From Orobanche coerulescens (Eukaryota > Streptophyta > Magnoliopsida > Lamiales > Orobanchaceae): DNA of 64,000 nt. The notes below the pieces were generated by a model, which searched no databases, had not been told where the DNA came from, and saw only the letters and a program-made list of their open reading frames with translations. Both the position numbers and the translations under genes were made by a program. Shown here piece by piece: positions 21,957 to 34,400 of the stretch; the first letter of the stretch is position 1; each line of letters starts with the position of its first letter. Where the stretch lies: positions 145,128,096 to 145,192,095 of the forward strand of contig CM065802.1 in NCBI GenBank assembly GCA_033398695.1, in the 5' to 3' direction.

Positions 21957-23226
21957 TGTTGGCCAAAGAGTATATGGTAAACAGCTTAGATGGTCAAGAT
22001 ACAAGAAAGTTGTGCGATTTTCGAAGTTAATTGCATAGCGGAAGTCTATTAAGTGAGCTGCTATAAATACAGCAACTGGGTGTTCTCCTGTTTGCTTGAT
22101 GCGTACAGGGTTTTACAGTGTATACTAATAAATAATAGTAGAATGAAAACAGTAAAGACAGAAGGTAAATAATGCATAGTTTAAAGTGGTTCGAGGTAAA
22201 CCCCTCTATGTCCACTGTTCCTCCACACAGGAGTAATGAGTTTATTAAAATCACTACGCACACAACTACATGACTTTAACTAAACCTATCTCTGTATCTT
22301 TCACAGAGATTGATACAGGGACTGTAGCTTTAGCCGTTCACACAGGTTAGCTTCAATCTCTTTTGACTTGCTTCTTCTCACAGAGATCGAAGCTTCATCT
22401 TCAATGCTCTTCTTCCCACACAGGTCAGAATACGCAAGGATCTTTGTCCACGCAGGGCTAATGATAATCTCAACAGTAAGGGTAGAACAATTCCAAATAG
22501 CAGCTATATCTTTGATGAACAAATTTTGTATGCTGTGCTATTTGTGTTGAGGACTTAGTATATTTCTTCGCTTGGATACTGCTATATGCTCCCGAAATAT
22601 ACTGCTCTTTAATAGCTAGATTGTCAGAGTAATCTGTCAGAGTATGCACGAGAATGAATAATACTTGGTATTTGAAGTCCTCTTGCTTGGGGCTATTTAT
22701 AACCTTGGAAACGTATCCATTATAAATGTAGCCATTGCTGGTTGGTGAGATGTTGACGTTTCTGATTGGCTGGTGCTGAATGATTAAATTAAAGCAGGTC
22801 TCATTTAATGCTTCAGACTCCTTTTTATCTTCGCATTAAATGCTCTTCAGAGCGTTCAAACTTGTCTCTCTCTAGCTGCATTAAATTATGTCCTATCAGC
22901 AATAAATGCTGCTTTTAACCGTGAATACTTTACGAATAAACAATGTCCATCTTACAACGGTTTAAAGCTTTTTCTATTCAGTCCTGTTAGGTGTGTTTTA
23001 CTTTTCTAAGTAAAACACCTACAGTCGAACTGCTGTATCAAACGTACCATTTCTCTTGCTGTATGAAGTAGACTCTATAGGATGGACTCTGTAGAAGATC
23101 TCTCTACTGTATGGACGGGTTGTTTGGAGAATCCTAATAGCTTCCATACTTAACGATATTCCAACATCTTTAAGACTTCTTTGTTGTATGTTGGCAATTA
23201 TCAAAACAGGAATATTTATCCTAACA
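21957..23226 (-). repeat. 3' LTR of Sirevirus S2
   Basis: 1,270 bp, TGTTAGGATAA...GGCCAACA on the minus strand. It aligns along its length to 8412-9686. A TATAAATA box (minus strand) is at 22694-22701. Spaced CACACAGG-like motifs (22213-22450) are in the same positions as in S1. Confidence 0.85.
22694..22701 (-). promoter_or_regulatory. TATA box of the S2 LTR (TATAAATA)
   Basis: TATAAATAGCCCC on the minus strand lies about 525 bp from the LTR start. It is the best promoter candidate for this LTR. The S1 LTR has a weaker equivalent near 9150-9190. Confidence 0.5.
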
Positions 23227-23240
23227 ATTTCTCCCTTTTT
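23227..23240 (-). other. Polypurine tract of S2
   Basis: On the minus strand, AAAAAGGGAGAAAT abuts the LTR start TGTTAGGATAA. About 500 bp between this tract and the accessory ORF stop (23241-23738) hold no frame or repeat that I can recognise. Confidence 0.8.
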
Positions 23241-23738
23241 GATAATGCCAAAACTTCCTCTAGATACCTTCTTCTAGATACAGAGAGGCTGACTTCAAGT
23301 CTTTTGTCGATTGATCTGATCTTCATTACTTAGTCTAGAAATTTTAACTGCTCGCAGGAAAGTTCTAAAATGAAAATTCCTACATGACGTAAGTGTATTA
23401 TAACTGATCTTATGATTGGCGCGTAGGCACAATCTTATAGAGTAAACTATAAATTGCATACAACTTAATCTATGAACTGTTCGCAGACAAGTTCTTACAG
23501 ATTTGAGCATTAACAAGTTTTATTGATAATTATGGGAGAATTACAAGTTCTTGAAAAAGATACAAGCTAATGTATACTGCATTGGTAAGCCTACAGAAGA
23601 AAGAAATACAGTGTAAAGGCTAACAGGCTAACTCCTATATTGAGAGTGCTTCCAAGGCCTCCGATCAGGATCAGTTACAATTTCTTTCCACTAGTTGACT
23701 AGGGAGTCCTTGTCTCGATCCAGATAAATGCTTCTTTC

Positions 23739-24159
23739 TTAATGGGATTGATCGTAAGCAAGGATATAGTCTTCCGAATGGGTGAGCCGTTCATCTTTCT
23801 GGTTCCTGGATTTCATCAGCATTTGTAGAGGGAGCCTTCCTTCCACTAACAGCCTTGAGAATTCATTTGCGGCATCCTCCAGAGTCTCGAATCTATTGAA
23901 GAGGGCAGACTCCCTGATGAGCGTACAAAAGTATCTAATCAGTTCATTCTTCTTCCATTTCTTCAGATAATCGGCTGAAGGCTCTCTGTAAGTGGGCAGC
24001 AAAATCTCGGATGGCTTACGCACATTATTCTTCCATGGGATGTTGGGATCCTGGAACTCAGGTCGAGACACAGTCACCCTGTATCCCTTTGTAGCTTGAC
24101 TTGATCCGGTTGCGGCTAATCATCCAATGGCAGCAGCAACACTCTCTTCCAGTGCTGCA

Positions 24160-24239
<80 letters not shown>

Positions 24240-26862
24240 ATCTCCATCTTCGGGCAGCCTCTCTGGACTCTTCCCCATTTTTTGCATCATCAATATTTGA
24301 TACCTTGGTGTGAATCTCCTGTAGGAGCTTCATAGACTCATCCTATTTGGTCTTTAGATCATTGACACTTTGAACCATTGTGCCGACCATTAAACATAGG
24401 TCATCGATCTTATGATCGTGCTCAGTCAGTATGGTGTCCGTATGTTGTAGGGCGGCAACCGTTTTGGCCTCGACAACTCTAATCTTTTCTTTTTCCTATC
24501 GCAGGATCCGCTCCTGATGCTGTTTGAGTTGGTTGAGCGCCTACCACAATGCTGTAGGCATCAGGTGGAACGTATCTTCCACATTGTTAATAATGGATTT
24601 AAGATTGGGGAGCTCGTCCTGTGCAGTCTCCCGCATCGAGTCGAGTTCTTTTCTAACGTCGTAGAGGGCCTTGACAGCGTCCTGTAGAACCACTGTTTGG
24701 CGACCGATGGCGTAGAGTTGCTCTATTCGGGCTTCAGTGCGTGGGAGCTAGGGTGTGAAATTTTGGAATCCTCAGGTTCTTCAAGTTGATGAAGAACCAA
24801 ATGATGATGGGGTCTTCGTGGTCTATCCTCGGACAGAAAACCGTCATCAAAATCTGATTTTGAGCTAACAAAGATTGGAGATGTATGGGCAAATGGAGTA
24901 GGCGCTTTGGCAGGTGGTGCTATAGGTTCAGTCTAGGAGATAGAAGGGACTGATTTCTCTTGTTTGGGTTGTCTGTCTGTAGTCAAAAATACAGGAGGGA
25001 CTGAATCCTCCTGCCACTCTCAGCTTCCACCTGATTTGGAAGAGGTACTGAATCCTCTTGGCGGATGGCATGGGCGGCGTCTTCAGTTTGGTAGACAGGT
25101 TGGGCGTCCTATTCGGGAGCATCTTGCTCTTCAGAGATGACAGGAGGGACTGATTCCTCCTATTTTTGTTCTTGAGAAGCTTCCTATTGTGGGGGAGGGG
25201 ACTGTTGTCTGTTAGAAGTCCCCTGACCCTGTTGGTTTTGGAGTTTGTCTATCTCTCCTTCCCTGGCCTTTTTGTGGCTGATCCTTAGACAGGCATGTAG
25301 GATATCATCATTGTCGTCCAAGTAAGGGTCGTAGTGGTGTCTGGGTGAAGGAGCTTTGTCACCGGATTGTGACTTCCCTTTGAGTCTAGCCTTCTCTTTT
25401 TCCGTGTAGTAGTTGGAGATTAGCTCGCGGCAAAAGTGATCCTCCCAGCGGATCAGGACTTTGACATTCTGGGTGTCCGTGACCTCCAGAGCAAATAATT
25501 CCTCATCCTTCCAGTCGGCCCAGTGATACAAGGTGTCGTACAGGGCGACCTTGTTGGACTTACAGATTTTGAAGCATTCGAAAGCTTCGTCGATTTGAAC
25601 ATGTAGGAGAGTATAATTTATTATGTCAGTTGGGGAGGGACTCCGTACAGTAGTTGGGTCTACCATCAAGATGGGGTCCTAAACAGTTATGGGAGCCTAT
25701 TGTGGGGAGATATCACGTACAGGGATGGTACCCTGTCAGGAGTGGGACTCCGTACAGGGGTGGGTACCCTGTTTGGAGTAACGTCTTTTGGCTCCGAAAG
25801 GGCAGCCAACTCACCAGAACCTTCCAATTTGGCAAACAATTGGTCATCCATCATAGCCGCCACAGGCTCAGGATCTATTGTTTCAACATCAACTGTTACT
25901 TCCAAAGGGGTTGTGCCCTGTGGGGTTGGTTCAGCTACAAGAACAGAAGGAACATATATAGTTAACGATGTAGGCTCAGCCTTAGAAGACTTCTTGGTCT
26001 TCTTCTTCTTCTTCTTCTCGACAGCATTAGGCGAACGGTTGTCAGAAACACTTCTCTTCCACTTCTTCTCCTCGCTCGATATCCTCAGATTGATGTCCAT
26101 CGGGTCACTCGAAATCGGCATGCTTCAAAGATGAGGCCTCTTAGCATGCAGTGGAGATTTTTTGAAATCGGTGGGTTTCATTCCACCAATAAACTTCCCG
26201 GTGCCAATCTTCTTTGTCAGCAGACTGTTTCACTCTGCAATGAGTGAGAATATAGTTCAGGATGAGGTCGAAGGATTTCTTGACAGATTCAGGCTTAACA
26301 GCCTCTTCCTGAATTCGTTTCAGCAGAATTTGACACCAGTTCACCTTCTCTCCAGACATGATGGCCACCATCATTCTGAAGCAGTGTAAAGTTTTTCTTG
26401 TGGCATGAGGGGTGGACATTTTTAGCCCTCTCATCGCCAGTGAACAGCTTCTAGTGGGCTGTCAGTAGGATTTCTGACACGAAAGTCTCCATCAGACGGT
26501 AGCCTGTAAATCTTCTCCAACAGTTCTATGTTCACAGATATTTCAATCCCTTGAACCATCACAGAAATGTCAGAAATCTCACCTCCTCTCCTTTTAGATG
26601 AGTACTTGAACGATGCATCTAAATAGAATTCCTCCATGATCTGCTCTTCGTACAGATCAGCATGGTGACTATCAAGGTGGTACAGCCCTTGCTGTTTCAC
26701 CCTGGAAACAATCATCTCCATCCCGACAAAGTCTTCTCCTTCAAGATTGATTCTCTCTATTACATAGACCTGGCGAAGATATGCCCATCAATTATGGTTT
26801 CCCTCTTCTTCATCGAGAGGTAAGATGTCTGTGAAGTCGACATTCTGCAATTGAAAAGGTGT
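23739..26862 (-). pseudogene. S2 accessory ORF downstream of pol (env-like position), putative plant transposon protein-type domain
   Basis: A minus-strand reading frame of roughly 1,000 codons lies after RNase H. The best frame starts NVDFTDILPLDEEEGNHN near 26862, has an early TGA, and continues INLEGEDFVGMEMIVSRVKQQGL into the domain LYEEQIMEEFYLDASF...VMVQGIEISVNIELLEKIYRL (26721-26431). Later blocks are a lysine cluster KKKKKKTKKSSK (26030-26000), DDNDDILHACLRISHKKA (25310-25260), and a C-terminal part ending at 23739 (PEFQDPNIPWKNNVRKPSEILLPTY). Several stops and frame changes occur, one caused by the GA microsatellite at 24164. ORF3 has the same domain layout. Its role in the element is unknown; a classical envelope is not supported, since I see no signal peptide or clear membrane segment. 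Confidence 0.6.
24164..24237. repeat. (TC)n/(GA)n microsatellite, about 37 units, inside the S2 accessory ORF
   Basis: An uninterrupted dinucleotide run of about 74 bp. On the minus strand it encodes an Arg-Glu repeat. The frame entering it (RRWRLERERE) is not the frame that continues the protein after it (MDAALEESVAAAIG). Confidence 0.95.
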
Positions 26863-27590
26863 GAAGTGACAGAGATTCACACAGAAAAATGTAGAAAAAT
26901 TACAGAAAGTATGTGAACTGTTTGCTTGATGTTTTGAAAGTGTAAAGAGTCTAAGTGAGCAAAATACAGTTCTTTTATAGGGTGCAGGGAATATTAGGTA
27001 TATACAGTGAACGTTCAGATTTAAGGGATGGGAACCGTCTTTTAAAAGAACATACTGGATGAATTCAGAGTAACTAGTACATCTGATCCATTTGTTTTTG
27101 AAATGATGACCGGTCCCACTTCTGACAGTCCGTCTTCTCTTATTGCACGAAACGGCGGTTTGAAATTATAGAAATTGCGGTATTTGAGGCAATAAAGTCC
27201 AGGGGTCTTTAAAAGCATTAAATGATAAGAAATTTGAATTTTAAACAAGGCACGTGGACTTAAAATGTTTTCTGTACGAATAGAATAGTATTGTAATATT
27301 AATTCACATCCTACAGTGTATGTGCTGTATCCGCAAAAATACAGCGTTCCCTCTTAAAAGATATATACACGATTCAATTCTTACAGTAATTTTTGGATTA
27401 ATACTGTATTCATGGGTCGTACTGTATTTCCCCTTAACTAATGTACATGTTAGCTGTAGGAAGGTTTCATGCCTTCTTTATCCTACAATAAGATTTGACT
27501 TGTTTTGAGTGTATGGTTAATTAAAGTGGATATTGTATTCTTGGATGTTACAGCATTCCCCCTCAATTGATGAGTAATAAAGTAAAAACT
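26863..27590 (-). other. S2 pol/accessory-ORF spacer with polypurine repeats
   Basis: About 730 bp without a reading frame, collinear with 2046-2798 in S1. Three purine tracts on the minus strand lie at about 27347-27356, 27427-27436 and 27556-27565. The tract nearest RNase H (TTGAGGGGGAA) is the best conserved. Confidence 0.55.
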
Positions 27591-28983
27591 TACAGGGAGT
27601 CAGGCTGTAGTATTCCCAATTCTTGGAAAAGCATGCAGAATCTGGCTGTGCTGAGAGGTTTTGTAAAGATGTCGGCAACTGAATATCTGTATGAATTTTC
27701 TCGATCCGAACATCCTTATTCTCAACATGATTCCTGCTGAAGTGATGCTTCGTATCAATATGCTTAGTTCACGAGTGCAATACAGGGTTGTGCGTTATTG
27801 TGATTGCACTCGTGCTATCACACATGATTGTCATCTCTCTGGCACTGATTCCATATTCCTATTGTTGTTGTTGCATCTTGAGAATCTGCAAAAAACAACT
27901 TCCAGCGGCATAATACTCCGACTCAGCTGTAGAAAGCGAGTTTGCCAATTGCTTCTTACTGGACCATGACACAAGTCTAAGTCCAAGAAAGTGACAAGTA
28001 CTGCTTGTACTCTTCCTATCCAACTTACAGCCTCTGAGATCCGATTCGCTTAGCCAACCAAATCGAATCCTCCTTCCTTAAGATACCACAATCCTACATC
28101 AATTGATCTTTTCATGTACTTAAGGATTCGTTTGGCTCTCGTGAAGTTTGAGTCTTTAGGTGCTACTTGATACAGAGCACACACTCCTACAGGAAACTGT
28201 ATATAAGGTCTGCTAGCCTTAGGTACAGGAGTGAACCTATAAGCTTCCTGTAGTGATTGATCAACCGGCTTTCCATCTTCGTCAGCACTAATTTGCGTGG
28301 AAGTGCTCATGGGGGTTGACGAGGATTTGGAGTTGTTCATCCCAAACTTGTTGAGAAGCTCCTTGGTGTACTTCTCCTAGTTGATGAAGATTCCTCTCCT
28401 ATCATACTCATTTCAAATTTACTTTGCATTAGAAGAGAGAACCTTTGACATAAAGCAAGGTTAGTAGAACCAAATATAATATCATCGACATATATTTGCA
28501 CCATTAACAGGTCATCATCTTCTTGTATCTTAAATATAGTCTTGTCTGCAACACCTTTCTAAAATCCATTGTTGATAATGTACATGGACATGTTCTCATA
28601 CCAAGCTCTAGGTGCTTGCTTAAGTCCACACAGAGCTTTCTGTAGTTTGTATACTAGGTCTCCGCCATCACTGTTTACAAACCCTGGTGGTTGGTCAACA
28701 TAGACTTCTTCGGAAAGAGCTCCATTCAGGAATACGCTCTTAACGTCCATTTAATATATTATAAAACTCTTATGGGCGGCAAAAGCTAGAAATATCCTGA
28801 TGGCTTCTCGTTTGGCTATAGGGGCAAATGTCTCATAATAATCTATGCCTTCTTCCTATCTGTGGCCGTGTGTGACGAGATGGGATTTGTTCCCGATAAC
28901 AACTCCATTCTCGTACTTCTTGTTTCTAAATACCCATTTGGCAATTACAGGTTGGTGTTCTAGCCTGGGTACTAAATAACACA
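27591..28983 (-). pseudogene. Sirevirus S2 reverse transcriptase and RNase H
   Basis: On the minus strand: [42 protein letters not shown] (28750-28559) and VQIYVDDIIFGSTNLALC (about 28520-28430). Then comes PSTPMSTSTQISADEDGKPVDQS (28340-28260). RNase H follows with CDSTSAITITHNPVLHS, a stop, TKHIDTKHHF, and a frame slip at the QLADIF position (about 27830-27650). The YVDD box is intact. The frame is cut at 28983 by the GA LTR. This is the SIRE-type polymerase, not functional. Confidence 0.8.
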
Positions 28984-29320
28984 TGTAATACCACGAGTAT
29001 TCCATATTGTCTAAGACTTTGTACCTCGTTTTAATGATTAAATAATGTGCTCCATCGCGATGCTTGTACTTTTATATGTATTATGTTTAGACCGTGTTGT
29101 GCCGTTTAAAGTCTTGAAAGTAATTATTTGTTTTGTGATGTGATTTCCTAATATTGATGATATGCCAGTTACTTACCTTGATGTTGTTGAGCAATCATCG
29201 GTGCGAATATGACGGTGTCCAGTGTATTGTTCCCCGAGAAATTACTGGATGAGTCTAAAGTGGGAGTCGTGTTATAAGGATTAAACATAATAATATAACT
29301 TAATGTATTAAATGAACCTT

Positions 29321-29632
29321 ATGTACATTACCCGAACAGCATTACGTACGCTATCCTCATAACATTACGTACGTTAAGGCTTAGAATTTATGTACGTAAT
29401 GCAGTCTTCGTACGAGATTCTTGATCCCGCGTGGTCCGGGCAACTTTCGGCGCGACAACGACAGCTAGTCAACTGAGCATTATGTACGTAACTCAGCGAC
29501 ACATTACGTACGTAATGGGCAATGACATTTCGGGCAGTAGCTTCTGAGAATCACTTACGTACATTAAGCCTTTTGCGGTAACGTACGTAACGATGGTTAC
29601 GTACGTAAACCCTTAGGCATTTTGTACGTAAT
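29321..29632. repeat. Array of TTACGTACGTAA-type palindromes in the GA left LTR U3
   Basis: About ten full or half copies of TTACGTACGTAA, or variants such as TTACGTACGCTA, lie within 312 bp upstream of the TATA box. The equivalent array in the right LTR is 36473-36777. Confidence 0.85.
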
Positions 29633-29645
29633 GTTCGCCTGGTGT

Positions 29646-29653
29646 TATAAAAT
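29646..29653 (+). promoter_or_regulatory. TATA box of the GA left LTR (TATAAAAT)
   Basis: TATAAAAT lies 14 bp after the end of the palindrome array. The right LTR has the same box at 36790-36797. It is followed by a pyrimidine-rich stretch typical of plant LTR transcription starts. Confidence 0.65.
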
Positions 29654-31265
29654 AACATTTCCTCTTTCATTTTCTCCGACCCTTGAACGCTTCTTCTCGC
29701 CCAAATATCATCCTCGAACCCTCCTAATCGAATTTTAAGCCTTCCTAGCCGTGTATTATCATAGAAGAGTGGATTGATCAAGCTCCGAAGAAGGTTTTGA
29801 AGGTGTTATCCTCCCATTCTTCATCGCCTTCGTTGTTCTTCCTCGTATCTCATCAAGTAAGATCTCAGTGTCGTTAATTGAGTTGTACTAGATTCGGATG
29901 CCTTGGGTAGTTTAGAACTCTCGATAATAATCGAACCGGTGGGGATAATCATAATCGTTAATCGAAACCTATCAAGCTAGTATTTTGTATGACTTGTAGT
30001 AATCGTAGTTGGATTGTAAAACTCATAATCGAACTTGTAAATCATCAACACCATGGAATCGTCATGTTGTGGATTGTGATTGTAATCCGATTATTGTATT
30101 GTAAACTCATTGGTAATTCCTTAACGAATTAGTTGCCAATTATCAAAATGGATAGGTAATCAAGTACATTAGGATTTTGCGGGAATTGTGATTGTTCATT
30201 CTTTCCCAGAGATTATGGAATTTCGAAATTGAGTAAGTAACGAAATTACGGGTGGCTATAGTCTTAGTCGTAACGTAGAAGTATTGTATAAGAACATTAT
30301 CATTCAGTGAGATGATAAATTGAAAATCGGTGGATCGAGGAATTAAGTAATTCGCATTGTCGTTAAACACAGAATTTTGGTTTCGATATTATGAAACTAA
30401 CTTGGTTTAGAATCCTTTCGGGACGGGGCAATTGTCATTATTCGTCATTATCACCATGAGGTATTAATAGACGAATATGTAATAGGTTGAGCTCTCAGGT
30501 GTGGTCGTTCGAGCCATTGTGTTATCAAGGGAGTAACTTCCGTCGGAACTAAGGCACGTGAAACTTGCTCAGACTATGTTACATTAATTTCCAATAATTA
30601 ATGTGTGTCAATATTTGTGGAATTGTGTTTGCTCTATTTACCCATGTGGAGTATTCCTGTGTAGATACTTCCGTGACCCTTGGCTGCGGCCTTGGGAGTT
30701 TATATGTTGATACATATGTACAGAACTGTGTTGAGGGATAAAACCTAAATGGTACCCATGTCCGGAGTAATCCTATGTAGATACTTCCGTGACCATTGGT
30801 TGCGACCTAGGGAGTTTATGTGTTAATAGAAAAGATCATGTTGGGTGTGATGTGATCTAATACCAAACTGAACATTTACATTGTATTGCAAGTTTATCTT
30901 ATACTTCGATGAATTTCGGTTTATATTGTCTGACCTAGGTTGACTGGCACGATTCGTCGTGTCAGGCAAATTTGTTGAATATGTGCAGGACATTCCCGAA
31001 GGTTCCGGTCAGGCTTAAGCGGTGTTTGGAGGAAGCCCTGTTACTTCATTTTTTATAAAATTCCAAATATTCCAAGTGGATGTAATAACTGTGTGGTCGA
31101 ACTTATTTTCTAAAGTACTTTGTTTCGGAATTTTATCATTGTGGAATTACCTTCCAAAAATCATTAATGGATGAACTTTAAATTCTTGAAAATTAGCCTT
31201 GTGGGTCCATCACGAGGTTCACGGTACTGTAACGTTCCGGTGAGTTTTGGGGGCGTTACAGAAAA

Positions 31266-31277
31266 TGGTATCAGAGA
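31266..31277 (+). other. Primer binding site, tRNA-iMet type (GA)
   Basis: TGGTATCAGAGA lies 5 bp after the LTR end, one mismatch from the canonical TGGTATCAGAGC. Confidence 0.85.
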
Positions 31278-31486
31278 CGGTTACATCCACGTTGAAAAGT
31301 TTTACCAAACATTTTGAAATTGTTACGGGTTTTCAAAGTCCAACACTCCAAGCGACCGTAACTCCTCGAGGAATGTCAAGGTAAGAAACATGCGTGTTTC
31401 ATGAAAATCAGGTATGATGTTTGAATCCAGTAGAACTCGAAGAATAACTATACTGAACTGACCTTCTAGATCGAACGATTATCACA

Positions 31487-34400
31487 ATGGCACATCGTGG
31501 AGATAGGAAAATCGTGAACAATGCTCAGGGCTCTATTGTGAACCAGTAGGAAGACAGGAACACCGCTGAAACCGTTCCAGTCGGAAAACAGCCGCCGTCC
31601 AATAATCAGAATGAACAGGAGGCGGAGAGCCAGAAAAATAGAGGAATAGATCCGGCTTTCGTTCAGACTCTCGCCCAGGCCATTGCAGTAGGAATCGCTC
31701 CAGCCAACCGAGCAGAGAGGGTACCAGTCATTAACGTGGAGGAGAACGCTGGGAAAGACCAATGGCAGGGAGAGATGCTGAAGGCCAGATCACAATTATT
31801 TGACAGTTCGGGAGATAAACATGTGGACGACTGGATCTCCGAAATGGAGACTGCTTTCGAGGTAATCGGTTGCCCAGGGAACCAAAAGGTACCACTAGGA
31901 ATCAACTAGCTCCGCGATACTGCATCCCGATGGTGGAGGACCTGTAAGTCGGACGACAGCAGTCGGGTGGACCGAGTTTTCCAAACTATTGAGAGACGAG
32001 TACTGCCCCAGGTCAGCTCAAACTGCTCGTGCACGGAGTTTCTTCAGTGCAGGACCACAGAACTTTCCGGTGCCATAAATTATTCATGCCTATAGGACCG
32101 AACTAAGCTATGTCTCACAGATGGTTCCATCTGAATATCAACGAATTTATCACCTTGCATAACGGTTGTCGGAAGATGTTCAACATTACGCGGCTGGATT
32201 TCACTGCACAACTCTGAGGGCATGTGAGGACGTAGTCACGGCATACGCCGGTACTGTTGTTAGTTCTGATATCGAGCATAACCAAAAGAAGCAGAAGACG
32301 TCTAACCAGTCTGGGAGCACCAGTAGAATGAACTCGGGAACTGGGTTCTCCTCTAAATCAGCGGTTTCGTACCAACAGAAGGGCACATCTGACCGGTCCC
32401 TCCGTCGGAGCTGTTTCAATTGTGGCATTGCTGTACATACCATGAGTCAGTGCCGTAAGGTGGCTACGAAGTGTTTTTCATGCGGAAAAAGTAGGCACAT
32501 GTCTCGCGACTGTTCGCGGGTCAATTCTACACCAAATTAGCTCCTCATAGTCAGCAAGGTTCGGTACAGACATCCAGGGCACCCGCTGTGTCCGACTATC
32601 GATCTCCACTTTACCAAACTCCACTATACGGTGCCAGAAGAGGGCGTGGGCGCGTGGGAGGCATTGCACCATCCTCGGGGAGACTACCATCCCGCATGTT
32701 CAAATTGAGATGACCAGACCGCACCTACTGTCTCAGGTACACTTCTTGTTAATTCCCAGCCTGTTCATGTACTGTTTGATACTGGAGCGACGCACTTGTT
32801 TATATATGTGGAATGTGTTAATTGTTTGAACCTTCCTTGTGTACCATGTGAATCTTTTACTATTAAGCTACCCGAGGGTAGCAGAGTTGGGGGTTAATTT
32901 GGATGTTCGAAACTGTCCGATCCGCATTAATGATCATGGCTGGACAACGAATCTCATGGTTTTTCCACTTCAGAATGAAGATGTCATTTTGGGTATGGAC
33001 TGGATGACGATGCACAGGACGATATTAGATACCTATCACCTGACCGTTTCCATTATGACTTGTGACTGTGCCATTCACATAATCAGGGGTCGAGAACACT
33101 TCAGTACTAAAGGGTCCCTCAGCCTCCTTACAGCGGGAGTATCTTGTGACACTCAAGAAACGTATTATTGGTGTTATGTTCTTTTGGAGGATGCATCACA
33201 GTTATTGGTTGATAACATTCCCGCAGTCAGCGAATTTCCAGACATTTTTCCCGATGAATTACCAGGGTTACCGCCACGAAGGGAGGTCGATCTCTCGATT
33301 GAGCTTGAGCTGGGAACGACCCCTATCTCCAAGGCACCATACAGGATGGCACTAGCTGAGATGAAGGAACTAAAGTTACAACTCAAAGAATTGTTAAAGA
33401 AGGGACTGATCCGAGTACTTCGCCATGGGGTGCGCTGGTCCTTTTTGTGAAGAAAAAGGACAACTCTCTGCGCCTGTGTATTGATTACAGAGAGCTAAAC
33501 AAAGTCACTATCAAGAACCATAACCCACTTCCGAGGATTGATGATTTACTGGATCAACTACAGGGGGCGACTGTGTTCTCAAAAATCGATTTACGGTCCG
33601 GATATCACCAATTGAGGATTCGAGAGGAGGATATTCCCAAGACCGCATTTCGATCAAGATATGGACACTATGAGTACATGGTGGTGTCGTTCGACTTGAC
33701 TAATGCCCCAGCCATTTTTAAGGAGTTAATGAACAAGGTTCTGACAGATTTTCTCGATAAGTGTGTGGTGGTTTTTATTGACGACATTTTAATCTATTCC
33801 CGGAGCCGACAGGAGCATGAGCAACACTTCAGGCAGGTGTTAAGTGTTTTGAGGCAACACCAACTTTATGCTAAACGTTCTAAATATGGGTTCTGGATGC
33901 CGGAGGTGACCTTTCTGGTACATGTAATTTCGGCAGAAGGCGTCAAGGTAGACCCCTAGAAGATCGAGACAGTGATGGGTTGGGAACCACCATGAAACGT
34001 CAAGGAAGGGAGGAGTTTTTTGGGATTGGCAGGATATTATCAATGGTTCGTCGAGGCTTTTTCTTGTATCGCTCGGCCGTTGACGAATCTACTAAGGAAG
34101 AGTACCAAGTTTGTCTGGACAACGGATTGCCAGGAGAGCTTCGATGAATTAAAAAGGAGACTGACTACTGATCCAGTGTTAGTATTACCGCAGGGCACGG
34201 AAGGATTCGTGATTTACACAGATGCATCTAAACATGGACTAGGATGTGTCTTCATGCAAAACGACAGAGTTATTGCATATGCCTCTCGACAACTCAAACA
34301 ATACGAGGTGAACTATCTGACGCACGACTTGGAACTGGCTGCAGTGGTCCACGCCCTTAAGATCTGGAGACACTACCTTTACGGGATAACCTGTAAGATT

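Larger units (their letters stand above)
21957..28983 (-). mobile_element. Sirevirus element S2, 3' half (3' LTR, accessory ORF, RNase H, RT)
   Basis: On the minus strand, reading from the right, come RT (from 28983), RNase H, a spacer with polypurine repeats, a long accessory ORF (26862-23739), a polypurine tract (23240-23227) and the 3' LTR (23226-21957). It parallels S1 but keeps the 3' half that S1 has lost. The 5' side is cut at 28983 by gypsy element GA, and its remaining gag/integrase half is not found anywhere to the right, so it was deleted. Orientation and lineage are the same as S1. Confidence 0.85.
28984..31260 (+). repeat. GA left LTR
   Basis: 2,277 bp, TGTAATACCACG...GGCGTTACA. 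From 5' to 3' it holds the TTACGTACGTAA-type palindrome array (29321-29632), a TATA box (29646-29653), a two-copy repeat (about 30641-30710 and 30755-30826), a stem-loop (30944-30965) and a terminal U5 hairpin (31201-31222). It is collinear with 36144-38437. Confidence 0.9.

Noticed and set aside
8412..23226. Pairing the LTRs at 8412-9686 and 21957-23226 as the two ends of one element.
   Set aside because: The left one has a primer site on its inner (low-coordinate) side and is a 5' LTR; the right one has a polypurine tract on its high-coordinate side and is a 3' LTR. They belong to two adjacent minus-strand elements.
29321..29632. Regularly repeated short motifs suggesting a CRISPR-like array.
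   Set aside because: Units are 10-14 bp palindromes with irregular spacing inside a plant LTR; there are no 25-40 bp repeats with equal spacers and the genome is eukaryotic.
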